Assembly: GCA_949751835.1 (NCBI GenBank)
Contig: CATKHK010000025.1
Coordinates: forward strand, 62,001-126,000
DNA: 64,000 nt
Reading direction: 5' to 3'
From: Blepharisma japonicum
Taxonomy: Eukaryota > Ciliophora > Heterotrichea > Heterotrichida > Blepharismidae
Position 1 is the first letter of the stretch. Every line of letters begins with the position of its first letter. Both the position numbers and the translations under genes were made by a program. The notes below the pieces were generated by a model that worked only from the letters and a program-made list of their open reading frames with translations, was not told the origin of the DNA and did no database searches. Shown in pieces: positions 44,012-57,694 of the stretch.

Positions 44012-44898
44012 TTATTTTTCTTTTTCTCTCTTCACAGCAAATTCTTTTTCCTTCATTATCTCTCAGTCTCCATAAAGAGCAACTATATGAATTCGTCCCA
44101 CAACTTCATTTACATTCTCCAGCATCTTTCTATGATTCCTGAATATTCATCTTTTTCACTTTCCAGCCCTTTGCCTTTTTTTATTCTCTTTTGAATTTAT
44201 GTTGGATATTTTTTACACTTCTTTAGCTTCCTTGGATATTTTTGCATTTTTAACTTGTTGTGCCTAATTTATTTGCTCGTTTATTTAGTTTCTATGATTT
44301 CTTTGTTTACTCTGACTTCTCTAATGTCTTTAGCTACTATTCTTGGCCCAGAAATTTTGACGATCCTGTGGTCAATATAAGCTCTCCCTCATCCAAAATT
44401 TAATCCTTTTGCTTAGCTGCTCATTCTAATAATTTTGCTTTTAGTCCTAGCTCTGTTTCTTTTTTTCCTCGTTTTTATCTGTCTCTTCTTCAAAATCTTC
44501 TAATATGCCTTTTGCTTTTAACTCATTTTCTAATGCCATGAGTTTTCCTTCTATAAAGTCAATTTCATCCAAAATTGTTTCAATATCTTTTGCTGTGCCT
44601 AATACTTGTAGAATAGTCCTTCCCTGCTCAATCCCGGAGTCTGAAACTGCTTGTTTTAGCATTCTGCACGTATTCTGGCTAAAATAAAAGTAAAATTGAT
44701 TATCATCTCCAACTTTCTTTTAGTCTATTCTACTCTTCAATATTTGGTTTCTTTTATAAAAATATTCACAATATAGTCTTTTTACTGATCGGCGCTATTG
44801 TTAATAAAAACTTCTGGACTCTCCCCCTTTCTTCTTCACCTGGCCATTTCAAAGTTCTTGAATTCTTGCTCTACCAGAAATATGAGGTTCTTTACCAT
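44012..44898 (-). pseudogene. Fragmented minus-strand coding locus, probable pseudogene
   Basis: Purine-rich, protein-like open pieces follow one another on the minus strand in different frames. In order: MVKNLIFLVEQEFKNFEMAR with FINNSADQ; the longest piece (71 codons from ATG 44662, ILQVLGTAKDIETILDEIDF, coiled coil); GWGRAYIDHRIVKISGPRIV; and MLENVNEVVGRIHIVALYGD. Unlike other genes here, the breaks are not explained by 15-16-nt introns; the only GT...AG candidates are 17 nt. It is either a decayed gene or a small gene cluster whose splicing I cannot resolve. The 71-codon piece alone could still be a real small gene. Confidence 0.45.
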
Positions 44899-44921
44899 AA
44901 TGGAGAAACATTTCTGAAGCA

Positions 44922-45131
44922 ATGGGCGATATTGAAAATGTAGTTCCAGCCTCGCAGCTAGATTCAGGTGGAGACTCTTATCTAATGATGAGACTAGTTG
45001 AAGCTAGCGAAGCATTCATGGAGAAACCAAAACTGCAGCATTGGATTTCATTTGGTTACATTTCTAAAAATATTGATGATATAAATAAAAAGTATAAAAA
45101 ATATGTTTTAAAAATAATCTTGCAAGTTTAA
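44922..45131 (+). CDS. Possible small protein
   Basis: 69-residue open frame (MGDIENVVPASQLDSGGD, LMMRLVEASEAFMEKPKLQ) with local codon use and no known motif. It starts 23 bp from the divergent fragmented locus. Weak support. Confidence 0.4.
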   Translation: MGDIENVVPASQLDSGGDSYLMMRLVEASEAFMEKPKLQHWISFGYISKNIDDINKKYKKYVLKIILQV

Positions 45132-45296
45132 AAGACATTATTTATTTTTAATCTTATAAAATTATTTAATTTATTCTCAGAAAATAATTCAAATAATTTG
45201 AGATATTAAGAAAAAGGAATAAATTAAAATTATATTATTTATCCATCCGCAATCTTAAAGAAAAAGACATTCTTTCTATAAAATCTTGTAAATTAT

Positions 45297-48200
45297 ATGA
45301 AAATCATTTTGTTTTTTCTTCTTCTCCAACATTTACTTCAATGTTTAGCCTTTATTGATAAAGTCACAAAATTCCCAGAAATTATACATTGAGGAATTCT
45401 TCACACAAACCAAGCTTCAAAAACAGCCCAACATAAAAGTGCAATAGTCCATCCAAGGCTTCTCCAGCAAAATTCTTGCTTATCATACGACTCATCAGGA
45501 AATTGCATCTTATGCTCTGAAGAAATAACTATTCGAGGCAATATTACAAGCTCAAAAACTTATAACAGTACAAGTGCTCAATGTAATAGTTGTAATGATG
45601 ACATAAAATTAAACTTGACGGTTTCCAGCTCTTGTAAAAAATGCGATGAACAAATTAGCATAAGAGGGGCAATTCCTAGAAAACAAAATACTAAATGTTG
45701 TTATAGAGATTCAAATAATGATGTCACACTGAATTTTACTGTAAATTCATCATGCACTCAATGCGCAAACAATTCAACAGTAAATGGAAACTGCTGTACT
45801 GGGCAATTTTATAATAATAGAACAGGAATTTGTGAATCATGCCCAAGTGAGTGCCCAAATTGTAACAGTACAACTGGCGAATGCATTACAAATTCCACAA
45901 TTCTATGCGGTAATTTATGTGATGACTGTGATGGCTCATTAGGACTTTGTCGATCATGCATAGATGATGCCAAGATGTATCCTTATGGAAGTAATTGTGT
46001 ATGCAATAATGGATACTTTCTTGATAACACAATATGCAAAGGATGTGGGACTAATTGTACCGTTTGTGATATAAGTGGGAAAAACACGACTTGCTGTGAT
46101 GGGAAATTTTATAATAAAACTTCTGCAGCTTGTGAGTCATGTCCTAATAGTTGCGTGGGCTGTAAAGAGCAATTGACAATTAGTGGAGAAATTAAAATCA
46201 AAAACTCTGTGTGCTGTCCAGATGGATTTTATTTAAATTCATCTTCATTATGTGACAAATGTCCAAATAACTGCATATTATGCGATAAAACAACAGGAGC
46301 ATGCAAAGACTGTAAAGAAGACTTAAGAATAAATGGGACAATTCCTATTAAAAACTCAATATGCTGTAGTGATGGATTTTATTTAAACTCATATTTATTA
46401 TGTGACAAATGTCCAAATAATTGCATATTATGCGATAAAACAACAGGAGTGTGCAAAGACTGTAAAGAAGACTTGAGTATAAGTGGGACAATTCCTATAA
46501 AAAATTCATCATGCTGTAGTGATGGAAGTTATCTAAAGGGATCTTCTTGTGAGCCATGTCTAAACAATTGTACAAAGTGTAATAAACAAACTGGAGAATG
46601 CATTGAAATTAGTTGTGGAAATTTGTGTACTGACTGTGACAAAGAACTCGGGCTTTGTCGTCGATGCATTGATGAAACCAAAATGCAAATTTCTGGAAAT
46701 AATTGCATTTGCAATGAAGGATATTTACTTAACAATGCCACCTGCCAAGGATGTGGGAATAATTGTAGTGTTTGTGATATAAATGGAAAAAACACGACAT
46801 GCTGTGATGGAAAATTTTATAACAAAACCTCCACGACTTGTGAGCCATGCCCGAATAAATGTTTGAGTTGCAATATAACAGGAAGATGCAGTAATTGTGA
46901 CGAAGAATTGACAATTAGTGGAGAAATTAAAATCAAAAACTCTGTGTGCTGTCCAGATGGATTTTATTTAAATTCATCTTCTTTATGTGACAAATGTCCA
47001 AATAATTGTATACTATGCGATAAAACAACAGGAGTGTGCAAAGACTGCAAAGAAGACTTGAGTATAAGTGGGACAATTCCTATAAAAAACTCATCTTGCT
47101 GTAGTGATGGGAATTATCTAAAGGGATTTTCTTGTGAGCCATGCCCAAACAATTGCACAAAGTGTAATAAACAAACTGGAGAATGCATTGAAATTAACTG
47201 TGGAAGTTTGTGTACTGACTGTGACAAAGAACTCGGGCTTTGTCGTCGATGTATTGATGAAACCAAAATGCAAGTTTTCGGAAACAATTGTATTTGCAAT
47301 GAAGGGTATTTCCTGAGCAATGCCACCTGCCAAGGATGTGGGAATAATTGTAGTGTTTGTGATATAAATGGAAAAAACACGACATGCTGTGATGGAAAAT
47401 TTTATAACAAAACCTCCACGACTTGTGAGCCATGTCCTAATAGTTGTTTGAGTTGCAATATAACAGGAAGATGCAGTAATTGTGATGAAAAATTAAGAAT
47501 TAGTGGAGAAATTAAAATCAAAAACTCTGTATGCTGTCCAGATGGATTTTATTTAAATTCATCTTCTTTATGTGACAAATGTCCAAATAATTGTATATTT
47601 TGCGATAAAACAACAGGAGTGTGCAAAGACTGTAAAGAAGACTTGAATATAAGTGGGACAATTCCTATAAAAAACTCATCTTGCTGTAGTGATGGGAATT
47701 ATCTAAAGGGATTTTCTTGTGAGCCATGCCCAAACAATTGCACAAAGTGTAATAAACAAACTGGAGAATGCATTGAAATTAACTGTGGAAGTTTGTGTAC
47801 TGACTGTGACAAAGATCTAGGACTTTGTCGTCGATGCATTGATGAAACCAAAATGCAAATTTCTGGAAGCAATTGTATTTGCAATGAAGGGTATTTCCTG
47901 AGCAATGCTATCTGTCAAGGATGTGGGAATGATTGTAGTGTTTGCGATATAAATGGAAAAAACACGACATGCTGTGATGGAAAATTTTATAACAAGACCT
48001 CCACGACTTGTGAGCCATGTCCTAATAGTTGTTTGAGTTGCAATATAGCAGGAGGATGCAGTAATTGTGATGAAAAATTGACAATTAGTGGAGAAATTAA
48101 AATTAAAAACTCTGTGTGCTGCCCAGATGGATTTTATTTAAATTCATCTTCTTTATGTGACAAATGTCCAAATAATTGTATTTTATGCGATAAAACAACA

Positions 48201-51200
48201 GGAGTGTGCAAAGACTGCAAAGAAGACTTGAATATAAGTGGGACAATTCCTATAAAAAACTCATCTTGCTGTAGTGATGGGAATTATCTAAAGGGATTCT
48301 CTTGTGAGCCATGTCCAAACAATTGCAAAAATTGTAATAAACAAACTGGAGTATGCATTGAAATTAACTGTGGGACTTTGTGTGCTGACTGTGACAAAGA
48401 ACTCGGGCTTTGTCGTCGATGCATTGATGAAACTAAAATGAAAATTTCTGGAAACAGTTGTATTTGCAATGAAGGGTATTTTCTGAGCAATGCCACCTGT
48501 CAAGGATGTGGAATAGATTGTAGTGTTTGCGAAATTAATGGTAAAAACACGACTTGCTGTGATGGAAAATTTTATAACAAGACCTCCACGACTTGTGAGC
48601 CATGTCCTAATAGTTGTTTGAGTTGCAATATAGCAGGAGGATGCAGTAATTGCGACGAAGAATTGACAATTAGTGGAGAAATTAAAATCAAAAACTCTGT
48701 ATGCTGTCCAGATGGATTTTATTTAAATTCATCTTCTTTATGTGACAAATGTCCAAATAATTGTATATTATGCGATAAAACAACAGGAGTGTGCAAAGAC
48801 TGCAAAGAAGACTTGAATATAAGTGGGACAATTCCTATAAAAAACTCATCTTGCTGTAGTGATGGGAATTATCTAAAGGGATTTTCTTGTGAGCCATGCC
48901 CAAACAATTGCACAAAGTGTAACAAACAAACTGGAGAATGCATTGAAATTAGTTGTGGCAGTTTGTGTACTGACTGTGACAAAGATATAGGACTTTGTCG
49001 TCGATGCATTGATGAAACCAAAATGCAAGTTTTCGGAAACAATTGTATTTGCAATGAAGGGTATTTCCTGAGCAATGCTATCTGTCAAGGATGTGGGAAT
49101 AATTGTAGTGTTTGCTATATAAATGGAAAAAACACGACATGCTGTGATGGAAAATTTTATAATAAGACCTCCACGACTTGTGAGCCATGTCCTAATAGTT
49201 GTTTGAGTTGCAATATAACAGGAGGATGCAGTAAGTGTGACGAAGAATTAACAATTAGTGGAGAAATTAAAATCAAAAACTCTGTGTGCTGCCCAGATGG
49301 ATTTTATTTAAATTCATCTTCTTTATGTGACAAATGTCCAAATAATTGTATTTTATGCGATAAAACAACAGGAGTGTGCAAAGACTGCAAAGAAGACTTG
49401 AATATAAGTGGGACAATTCCTATAAAAAACTCATCTTGCTGTAGTGATGGGAATTATCTAAAGGGATCTTCTTGTGAGCCATGTCCAAACAATTGTACAA
49501 AGTGTAATAAACAAACTGGAGTGTGCATTGAAATTAACTGTGGAAATTTGTGTACTGACTGTGACAAAGAACTCGGGCTTTGTCGTCAATGCATTGATGA
49601 AGCCAAAATGCAAATTTCTGGAAACAATTGTATTTGCAATGAAGGGTATTTCCTGAGCAATGACACCTGTCAAGGATGTGGGAATGATTGTAGCGTTTGT
49701 GAAATTAATGGTAAAAACACGACATGCTGTGATGGAAAATTTTATAACAAGACCTCCACGACTTGTGAGCCATGTCCTAATAGTTGCTTGAGTTGCAATA
49801 TAGCAGGAGGATGCAGTAATTGTGATGAAAAATTGACAATTAGTGGAGAAATTAAAATCAAAAACTCTGTGTGCTGCCCAGATGGATTTTATTTAAATTC
49901 ATCTTCTTTATGTGGCAAATGTCCAAATAATTGTATATTATGCGATAAAACAACAGGAGTGTGCAAAGACTGCAAAGAAGACTTGAATATAAGTGGGACA
50001 ATTCCTATAAAAAACTCATCTTGCTGTAGTGATGGGAATTATCTAAAGGGATTCTCTTGTGAGCCATGTCTAAACAATTGTACAAAGTGTAATAAACAAA
50101 CTGGAGAATGCATTGAAATTAACTGTGGAAGTTTGTGTGATGACTGTGACAAAGAACTCGGGCTTTGTCGTCAATGCATTGATGAAACCAAAATGCAAAT
50201 TTCTGGAAACAATTGTATTTGCAATGAAGGGTATTTTCTTAATGAAAGCATGGCATGCCAAGGATGTGGAAACATTTGCAGTGCCTGCGAAATTAATGGA
50301 AAAAACATTACATGCTGTGATGGGAAATTCTATAATAAAACCTCAATAGCTTGTGAGTCATGCCCAGCAAACTGCTGTAATAGACCAGAAGGCTGTGAAA
50401 ACTGTGTCGAAGAATTGACAATTAGTGGAGAAATTAGACCTAAAAACTCTGCGTGCTGCTCTGATGGCTCTTATTTGAACTCGTTAACTTCACTGTGTGA
50501 AAAGTGTCCAAATAACTGTATATTGTGTAACAAAACGACTGGAATATGCAATGACTGCACAGAAGACTTAAATGTTAGTGGAATAATCCCTATCAAAAAC
50601 TCGACATGCTGTAGCGATGGGAATTATTTAAAGGGATCTTCTTGTGAGCCATGCCATAGTAATTGCACCTATTGTAATAAGCAAACTGGAACTTGCATAA
50701 CCTGCAAAGACAGAATGACAAATGACCCAAATGATCCCAAAAATTGCACTTGCATAGGAAATCAAACCTATGAATCAGCTTGTTTCTGCTCTTCAGGGAC
50801 TTATTTCGACAGTTCTAATTGTGTTCCATGCTCTGATTTGTGCAGCAAGTGTAATGAACTTACAGGTGAATGCCAGAACTGTATTGATCCAAATAAAATG
50901 GAAATAGATCAATCGAATAAAACGAATTGTAAATGCATAGGGGATCAAAAATATGATAGTGGTCAGTGTACCTGCCCTAGTGGAAAGCAGTTTAATGGGA
51001 TTGAATGCTCACCTTGCGGAACCTTCTGCATTAACTGTGATATAGCTGGAAATAAATGCAATACGTGCATAAATGAAAGAATGGAGCCATTAAGCAATTC
51101 AACAACTTGCCGATGCAAAGGAAATCAAACGGCAACAGCTGATAATTGTACTTGCCCAGCTGGTTCTTACTTTGATAGCTTAAACTGCTCTCCTTGTGGC

Positions 51201-54200
51201 AATCTATGTGCTGAATGCACAGATGATGAAGTTTGTAGTAGATGCCAAAATAATATTACAATGGAAATTAACACTTATGACCCAAAAACTTGTAAATGTA
51301 AAGGAAGCCAACAGTATGATAGCTCATCAAGATCTTGCTATTGCCCAAAAGGCTATTTTGATAACTCAACCTGTCAAGACTGTGGAGATCTTTGTTCTAC
51401 TTGTGAGGAAACCAAGTGTCTACTTTGTGAGAGTATTGAGCATCTTGAAATCGATATGAGCAACAATAAAACTTGCCATTGTAAAAGTGGATACAATTGG
51501 ATTACAGCCACAAGGACATGCCAGCAATGCTCTCTTGGAACTTATTATGACGGAAACAAATGTGCTATCTGCCCCGATAGTTGCCAAAATTGTACAGCTT
51601 CACAATGTCTTGATGATACTACAAACTTATGCGGTAGCTTGTGCTCTGACTGCAATAAACAAACAAGAATTTGCCAAAAATGCATAGATGGAGCCAGCAT
51701 TGATATTTATAGTAATAACTGTACATGTAATGCTGGCTATTTTCTTGATGATGATTTAAGTTGCAAAGAATGTGGGGCCAATTGTAGTGCTTGCAACAAA
51801 ACTTCTTGTGAAATATGTGACGACCCTTTTAGAATGATGATCGACCTAGAAAATAAGTTGAATTGTATATGCAAAGGGAATCAAACCCTGATTGATGGAC
51901 AATGCAAATGTGGAGAAGATGAATGATTCAATAACTCAACTTGCCAAAAATGTGGATTTTTGTGTGAAAAATGCCAAGATGAGACTGGAAAATGCATAAG
52001 CTGCGTAGGTGGAGAACAAATGGAAATAAATAAGAACAAAAAGACTTGCAAATGTAAGAATTCTGGGGAATTTTGGGATACAATAAGCTGTACTCTATGT
52101 GGCCATTGATGCTCCCAATGTGACGACTTCACAGGAAAATGCAGCCAATGCAAAATAGCAAGCACTATGGAACCAGACAATACTTCATGCAAATGCAAAG
52201 GAATGCTAATACCAGACCAAACAGATTCTTCATGTATTTGTAATGATAAATCTTACCAAAGTGGCACTAATTGCATCAACTGCAGTGATTCCAACTGTCA
52301 GGTCTGCACAGGTCCAAACCAATGCTCCAAGTGTAGTGATATAACTCAATGGGTTGATAGTGGTATATGTAAGTCTTGCCCTCCTGGTAAAGTATCAAAT
52401 AAAAATGGGTTTAGTTGTAATGACTGTACTGATAATTTTAACTATTGCAAAAGTATAGGAGGAAACTGCAATTGTCCTAACTGCCCATGCCCAAGTGGGT
52501 ATTATTCTAACAATGCCCAAGAATACGATTGCATGTATAAATGCTCTGATGAAAACTGTGATACCTGCACAGGTCCTCAACAATGCTGCAAATGTAAAAA
52601 ACAGACTGATTATATTGATGGGTATAGTTGTAAATCTTGTCCTGGAAATAAAAAATCAAATAATGATGGGAGAACTTGTGATAACTGCCAAATAAGTGTT
52701 TATGCAACAGATGGCACTGTAAGCTGTAAAGATTCATGTGCTTACCCTTTGTGTGAGACGTGCATTAAGAAATCTGACTGCAAAGAGTGCAGTGATATAA
52801 ATATAAGTGGAGACTTTCTGTGTTTTAATATTACTTCTCCAAAGAAAGAGCTTGTGATTGGAGATTGAAGTGGAAATTTTAGTGTAACGAGCAATTGTCA
52901 AAGCTGCTTTTCTAGAAATTTGAGGTGGAATGATGAAAAGCATAGAGGTTTGAGTGAGCCTGGTATTAGCGAACTTATTAAATTTAAAGAAAATGGGGAT
53001 GCAGAATTTAGATGAAATACTGGAAATGATATTTCTTTTAGTGTCAAGCCTAGCCCTAGTTTTGATTTGCAAAAATCACAATTAAGCTTTTCTTTCGATA
53101 TAGGCGAATCAAACTATAAGTGATCGATAACTCCTGTACCAGACAATTTTTCTAAAAAAATTTCAGAAAATTCGAATAATTGAGTAAATATCATATATGG
53201 AAAATTTGGGAAATTTTCTTTCATTATCTCAAATATTGTAATAAATCCAAAATTAAGTAGCTGTAACGATATTTTTGACAAATCAACATTATTATCAATT
53301 GGCGGTGACGTGGTATTATGTTCAATTGATAAATCGACTAACCAAACATTAGAAGTCACCATGGACGGCTCAAAAACTCTACCTCCTACACTAACTTTTA
53401 AAGATAACGTGTTTTTGAGTAATTGGGATAGCACATCAGGGAATCTGCGATATTTAACTTTTAATGTCCCCAGCCCTGAATGGCCAGTTGCTAAAATAAA
53501 AGCGCCAGAAGAGATCTGCTGTGGATGCATGCTAAAACTTGATGGCTCTGAATCAGTGGCATATGGAGATAAAACAACATATTTATGGACTATAAAGCAA
53601 AAATCCAAGGAGTTTAATGGTGCAGTTATTTCTATTCAAGCAAGCTGTGATGATGGCGATAATTCAAAATACGATATAGAGTTGTCTGTAACTGACGCAT
53701 GAAATCATACAAGCAAATTCCCAGATACTAAAAGTGTAAACATCAAGCGAAAAGAATTTACTGTTGAATTAATTACGCCAGACATAGTATATGTCAACAG
53801 AACTGCAGAATTTTCTGTTAATTATTATTTTAATGCTGAAGATTCAAAGACTATTCCTGATGTTGAATGAAATTACTACCCAATAAGCAACCTGAGTAAT
53901 AAAATCTCAATTTCTGGTCAAAAAGATATATCAGTTATATTTAATGAAGAGGGCGATTATAATATTGTAGTAGAAGTTATCCCAAAAAATAATAATTACA
54001 AGTCCAAAATTCAAGAAAAACCAATTACGGCTAAGCTTGACCTGCCAAAAATAGTTGTCCAAGGTGTCAATGCCACGATTAATGCGAAACGAAAATTTCC
54101 ATTTTATGCCAAATTGCTCTACAGTGATGGCTCTTCTGATAGAAAATATGATCTTTATCTTAAAGACATCAGCTGTCCAAATGGCACAGTTATAAAAAAC

Positions 54201-57200
54201 TGATCTAGCAATGGGGAGTTTTTTTACGTACCGAAGGCTAATGATGATTTTTGGTGCAGTTTTACAATCTGAGCAGACCCAAAATCGCAAACTTCCCCTG
54301 GGACCATTGAAACTCCTTGCAATTTTAATGTCACAAAAGTACAGGTTCCTGAAGTTTCTGTAGCTTATCCACCTGATTTTTACGACTGGTCAGACTGAGT
54401 TAGGTTTACCCCTTCTATGCCAAAGCAAAAAGAAGGCTTAAAATGCAAATGAGTCCAAAAATCACCAAAAGACAATAAAATAAACATATCGACAACAGAA
54501 GATCAGTGCTCATATTCAATTGCGCCATTTGTGCTTACCCCTGGGGTAACTTATAACTTTGCTATACAAGTAATTGATCCAAGTGACAGTGACAAAAATA
54601 TAGAAATAGGCACAACTAGACCTGTAAACTGTCCTCCTCAGAACGGAACATTTACAGTGACACCTTCTGAAGGAATTGCTTTTAAAGACACATTTCAAAT
54701 AGAATTTAATAGCTGGCGAGATCAGGAAAACAACTTACCGTTTTATTATCAAGTTTTGCAAGTTACGAATGATGGTGTTGTAGCAATTACTCCTAAAACA
54801 ACACAAAACAATTTCAACATTATCATCGGCAAAGAAGGAGAAGTAAAGCTATTAGGAAGAGTTTATGATAGCCGCGGAACCTTTCAGAATTCCAGTTTTA
54901 CTATTAATGTTAAACCAAATCAGGAAAATCCAGATATGCTTAAAGAGGCTAGTACTCTAAAAGAAGAAAGTCTTAAAGTTGGCAGCACAGTTTTTGTATC
55001 CAAAATGGTCGCTATAGTACAACTCACTTATTCTAATGAAACTGATCAGAGTAATACAAGAGAAATTATGAGCACTTTAATAGGAGCTTTTAATGAGTGG
55101 ACTAATAAAGAAGAAATGAGCCTTTCTGAAGTAAATACTGCTGTAGATGTACTAAGAGTTTTTCTTAATAAATCTGAATCTCTCAATACTACTTTAATAG
55201 AAGATATTACAGGGAGTTTGAAAAATGTTTTGTCAAAAGCAACAAAAATTGACCAAGGGACTTTAAGTCAAGGTGTAAAAGAAGTAGACCTCATATCAAA
55301 TAGAACGCAAAGTCTTTCAAGTAGCGGAGAAAGTACTAAAACTTCAGCAGAAACATATATACAAGCACAAGATTTTGTGAAGAATTTGACTGAAAAATAT
55401 CAAGTTGATACTAATGCAAATGAGCCACCATATTATATCCCTGGGGATTATATGAATGTAAGCTTAATTACACTCCAAAAGCAAACAATTTTTGATCCTA
55501 AATTTAATTGAATTGAAAGCAGCACGGTAAAAATGTTTGTAAATACAACACACGACAATGACGACTCCCGATATTTTATTTTTGTGTTAACTACTACTGA
55601 ATTGAACCGAACTGAGTCTTTTGTGCAAATTTCAAAACAATGGCCCAATGAGCCAGACTCATGCTTTATGTCAGATGATATCGTCTGGTCTTGCTCTAGC
55701 TTAGGAGTCGAAAACACTTACCATTACCCTGAGCCTAATAACCCGCAATACATCAAAGCTGCAATAGCTAAATCTTCTGACGATTTTTTAAATCCAGGAA
55801 TAAAACCTGTTGAAGTTAGTTATGTTATGATAACAATGCTAAATCCATTTGGAGATGGCAATTTTGTGGAGTGCACAACCTTGAATGAAAATAATGGTCT
55901 TTTTGTTAATATAAAATGTAAAACCAAAATAAATGAGGACCATAGTGTTCAGTGCATATGTGAAGCTCCTGACCTTTTAACATTAAGTTATATACCTAAT
56001 ATAATTAAGAAAGTATTAGAAAAACAAATCCCATCAATGAGGCTAGACATTTACCAAGGCTTAGCATGAATATCAATAACTATTTTTCTTTCAATTACAG
56101 TTATATATATCACCGTATTTATAGATATGAGAAAAGCTGACAAGCTTACATGCAAATTTCCCAAAAGAAAAGTTGGGTATGTCCTCAAGGAAATAAAAGC
56201 TGTCATAAAAGATATAGCAGCTAACAATCAAGAATTCGAATATGAAGAGTTTATTGAAAGATTAAAGAAAAATTACAGCATTGAGATTGATGTTATAAAA
56301 AATATATTATCTTCTCGCCCCTTAGATGAGGAAGAAAATAATTGACTACAGTATTTAGTAGTTAAAAAGAGAGTTATTAAACAATTTAAAGATTCTTGAA
56401 AGGAAAACCAATTTGATTTAATAAAAACAAATATAAAAGAGCTAATTGACAACAAAGATCAAAATTTTATGGAAAATATCAAAAAAATAAAAAATCGCAA
56501 ATTTTTCACAAAAGCATGATACTCTATCAGAGGAATTTTTATACCAGACAATACTAAATTAGATATAATTGCCTCCATAGAAAAGAGTTGCACCTATAAG
56601 TTCAAAAAAATTTATAAAAAGCTCTACAAGCAGATAATGAAATTGGTTGCTAATATTGATTCAGAAAGCTGAGATACGTCACAAGTTCTCGATTTTAATT
56701 ATGAAGACTCTGATGATATCCGAATCCAAATATTAAACTATGATACAAACTCTTATGCGAATCTAATGGATTTCTTGCATAATAACATGATACACAATTT
56801 AGAAGGAAAAAATGATTTTTATCATAAATTTATAGAAGGAAATTTAATTCTTGGGCTAATTGGGTATACAGATTTAAACTTCACAAGGACTGCTAGATTT
56901 ACATTGCTAATGATAAATGTGTTTATGAACTGCTGGGTGTCAATATCGTTTTTCCAAGCTAATGGCTGATTTTATAACACTGAATTGAAATCTTATGGAG
57001 TTAATTTAGTCAAAGTTTTGATTGTCGCCATATCTACTACTATTGGACTCATTGTTGATGTTATTGGCCATTTTTTGCCAAATAATTATCTTCAAGCAGA
57101 ATTTTTGAGTAATGAAAAATTTGTCAGTTGAAGGTCGAAAATAGCTTATGTGCTTAGCTGAAGTTTAATGGCATATCTTGCGTATAGTGCATGCTTGAAT

Positions 57201-57443
57201 GGAAGTAAACTAAATAGCAACCAACAAATTCAATTAATCCAAGCAATTTTTATAAATTTGCTCAGTATGCTGATATTTTTAGGATTGGTTAAGCCAATGA
57301 TTTCTGCTGCGATTCTCTCAGGTATTGCAAGTGAAAAGTTTTCAGAAATCAAGAAGATTTTATGTTTTTGCAGGAGAAGCAAAGGTCGAATTGCACCTGA
57401 AATAGAAAGCTCTGAATTAGAAAGATTTGCTGATAATGCTTAA
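45297..57443 (+). CDS. 4048-residue Cys-rich repeat / REJ / GPS membrane receptor
   Basis: One continuous frame of 4049 codons, ATG 45297 to TAA, with more than 20 TGA codons read as Trp. Signal peptide MKIILFFLLLQHLLQCLA. Residues about 50-2520 are furin/GFR-like Cys-rich repeats (motifs CPNNC..C, NSVCCPDGFYL, CRRCIDETKM) with dense NxS/T sequons. They include six near-identical 195-residue units. Residues about 2525-3540 are REJ/PKD-like, with CCGCMLKLDGSES near 2740. A GPS-like motif lies near 3551 (VQCICEAP). TM1 is at about 3592-3612, then a cytosolic helical domain, then about four TM segments (LNFTRTARFTLLMINVFMNC). From the REJ region on it is collinear with the 39071-43732 protein (shared GRVYDS.GTF and TDLNF.RTAR). 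Likely a giant surface receptor; ligand unknown. Confidence 0.9.
46752..50261 (+). repeat. Six tandem 585-bp coding repeats
   Basis: Unit boundaries at 46752, 47337, 47922, 48507, 49092 and 49677, each exactly 585 nt (195 codons). Units differ by only a few per cent. Each unit holds three Cys-rich sub-repeats of about 65 residues. Flanking units are more diverged: the first (46047-46751) is 705 nt with an extra 40-codon module, and the one after 50261 is clearly different. This is the pattern of recent unequal crossing-over or gene conversion at the array centre. The exact periodicity also produces evenly spaced false ORFs on the minus strand. Confidence 0.95.
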
Positions 57444-57694
57444 TCTCAAAATTAATGTTTATGCAGAATTTCTATTTAATCGAATAGAGCACCTATAATA
57501 AATTTTTAAAAATAATAGTAATATAAGACAGTTATATTAATTTGAGCATAGTCCAGAATTATGAAGAGGCTAAGTTTTGGATTATTTTGATAATTTTTAA
57601 AAGATAAAGCTATAAGAAAATAAATTTATTATGAACTGTATATTCAGAAATAACTATTAAAAAATTAATACAATCTATAACGCAAGAAAGGATT

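Noticed and set aside
43997-44194. 65-codon plus-strand ORF
   Set aside because: Pyrimidine-rich sense strand, opposite to the purine-rich coding bias of genes here; the minus strand is the coding-like one.
46529-50261. Evenly spaced minus-strand ORFs of 60-90 codons every 585 bp
   Set aside because: They are the antisense of the tandem repeats in the giant receptor gene; the period equals the repeat length and the sense frame is continuous over 4049 codons.
46752-50261. CRISPR-like array
   Set aside because: Repeats are 585 bp, contiguous, coding and in phase; there are no spacers, and the genome is eukaryotic.
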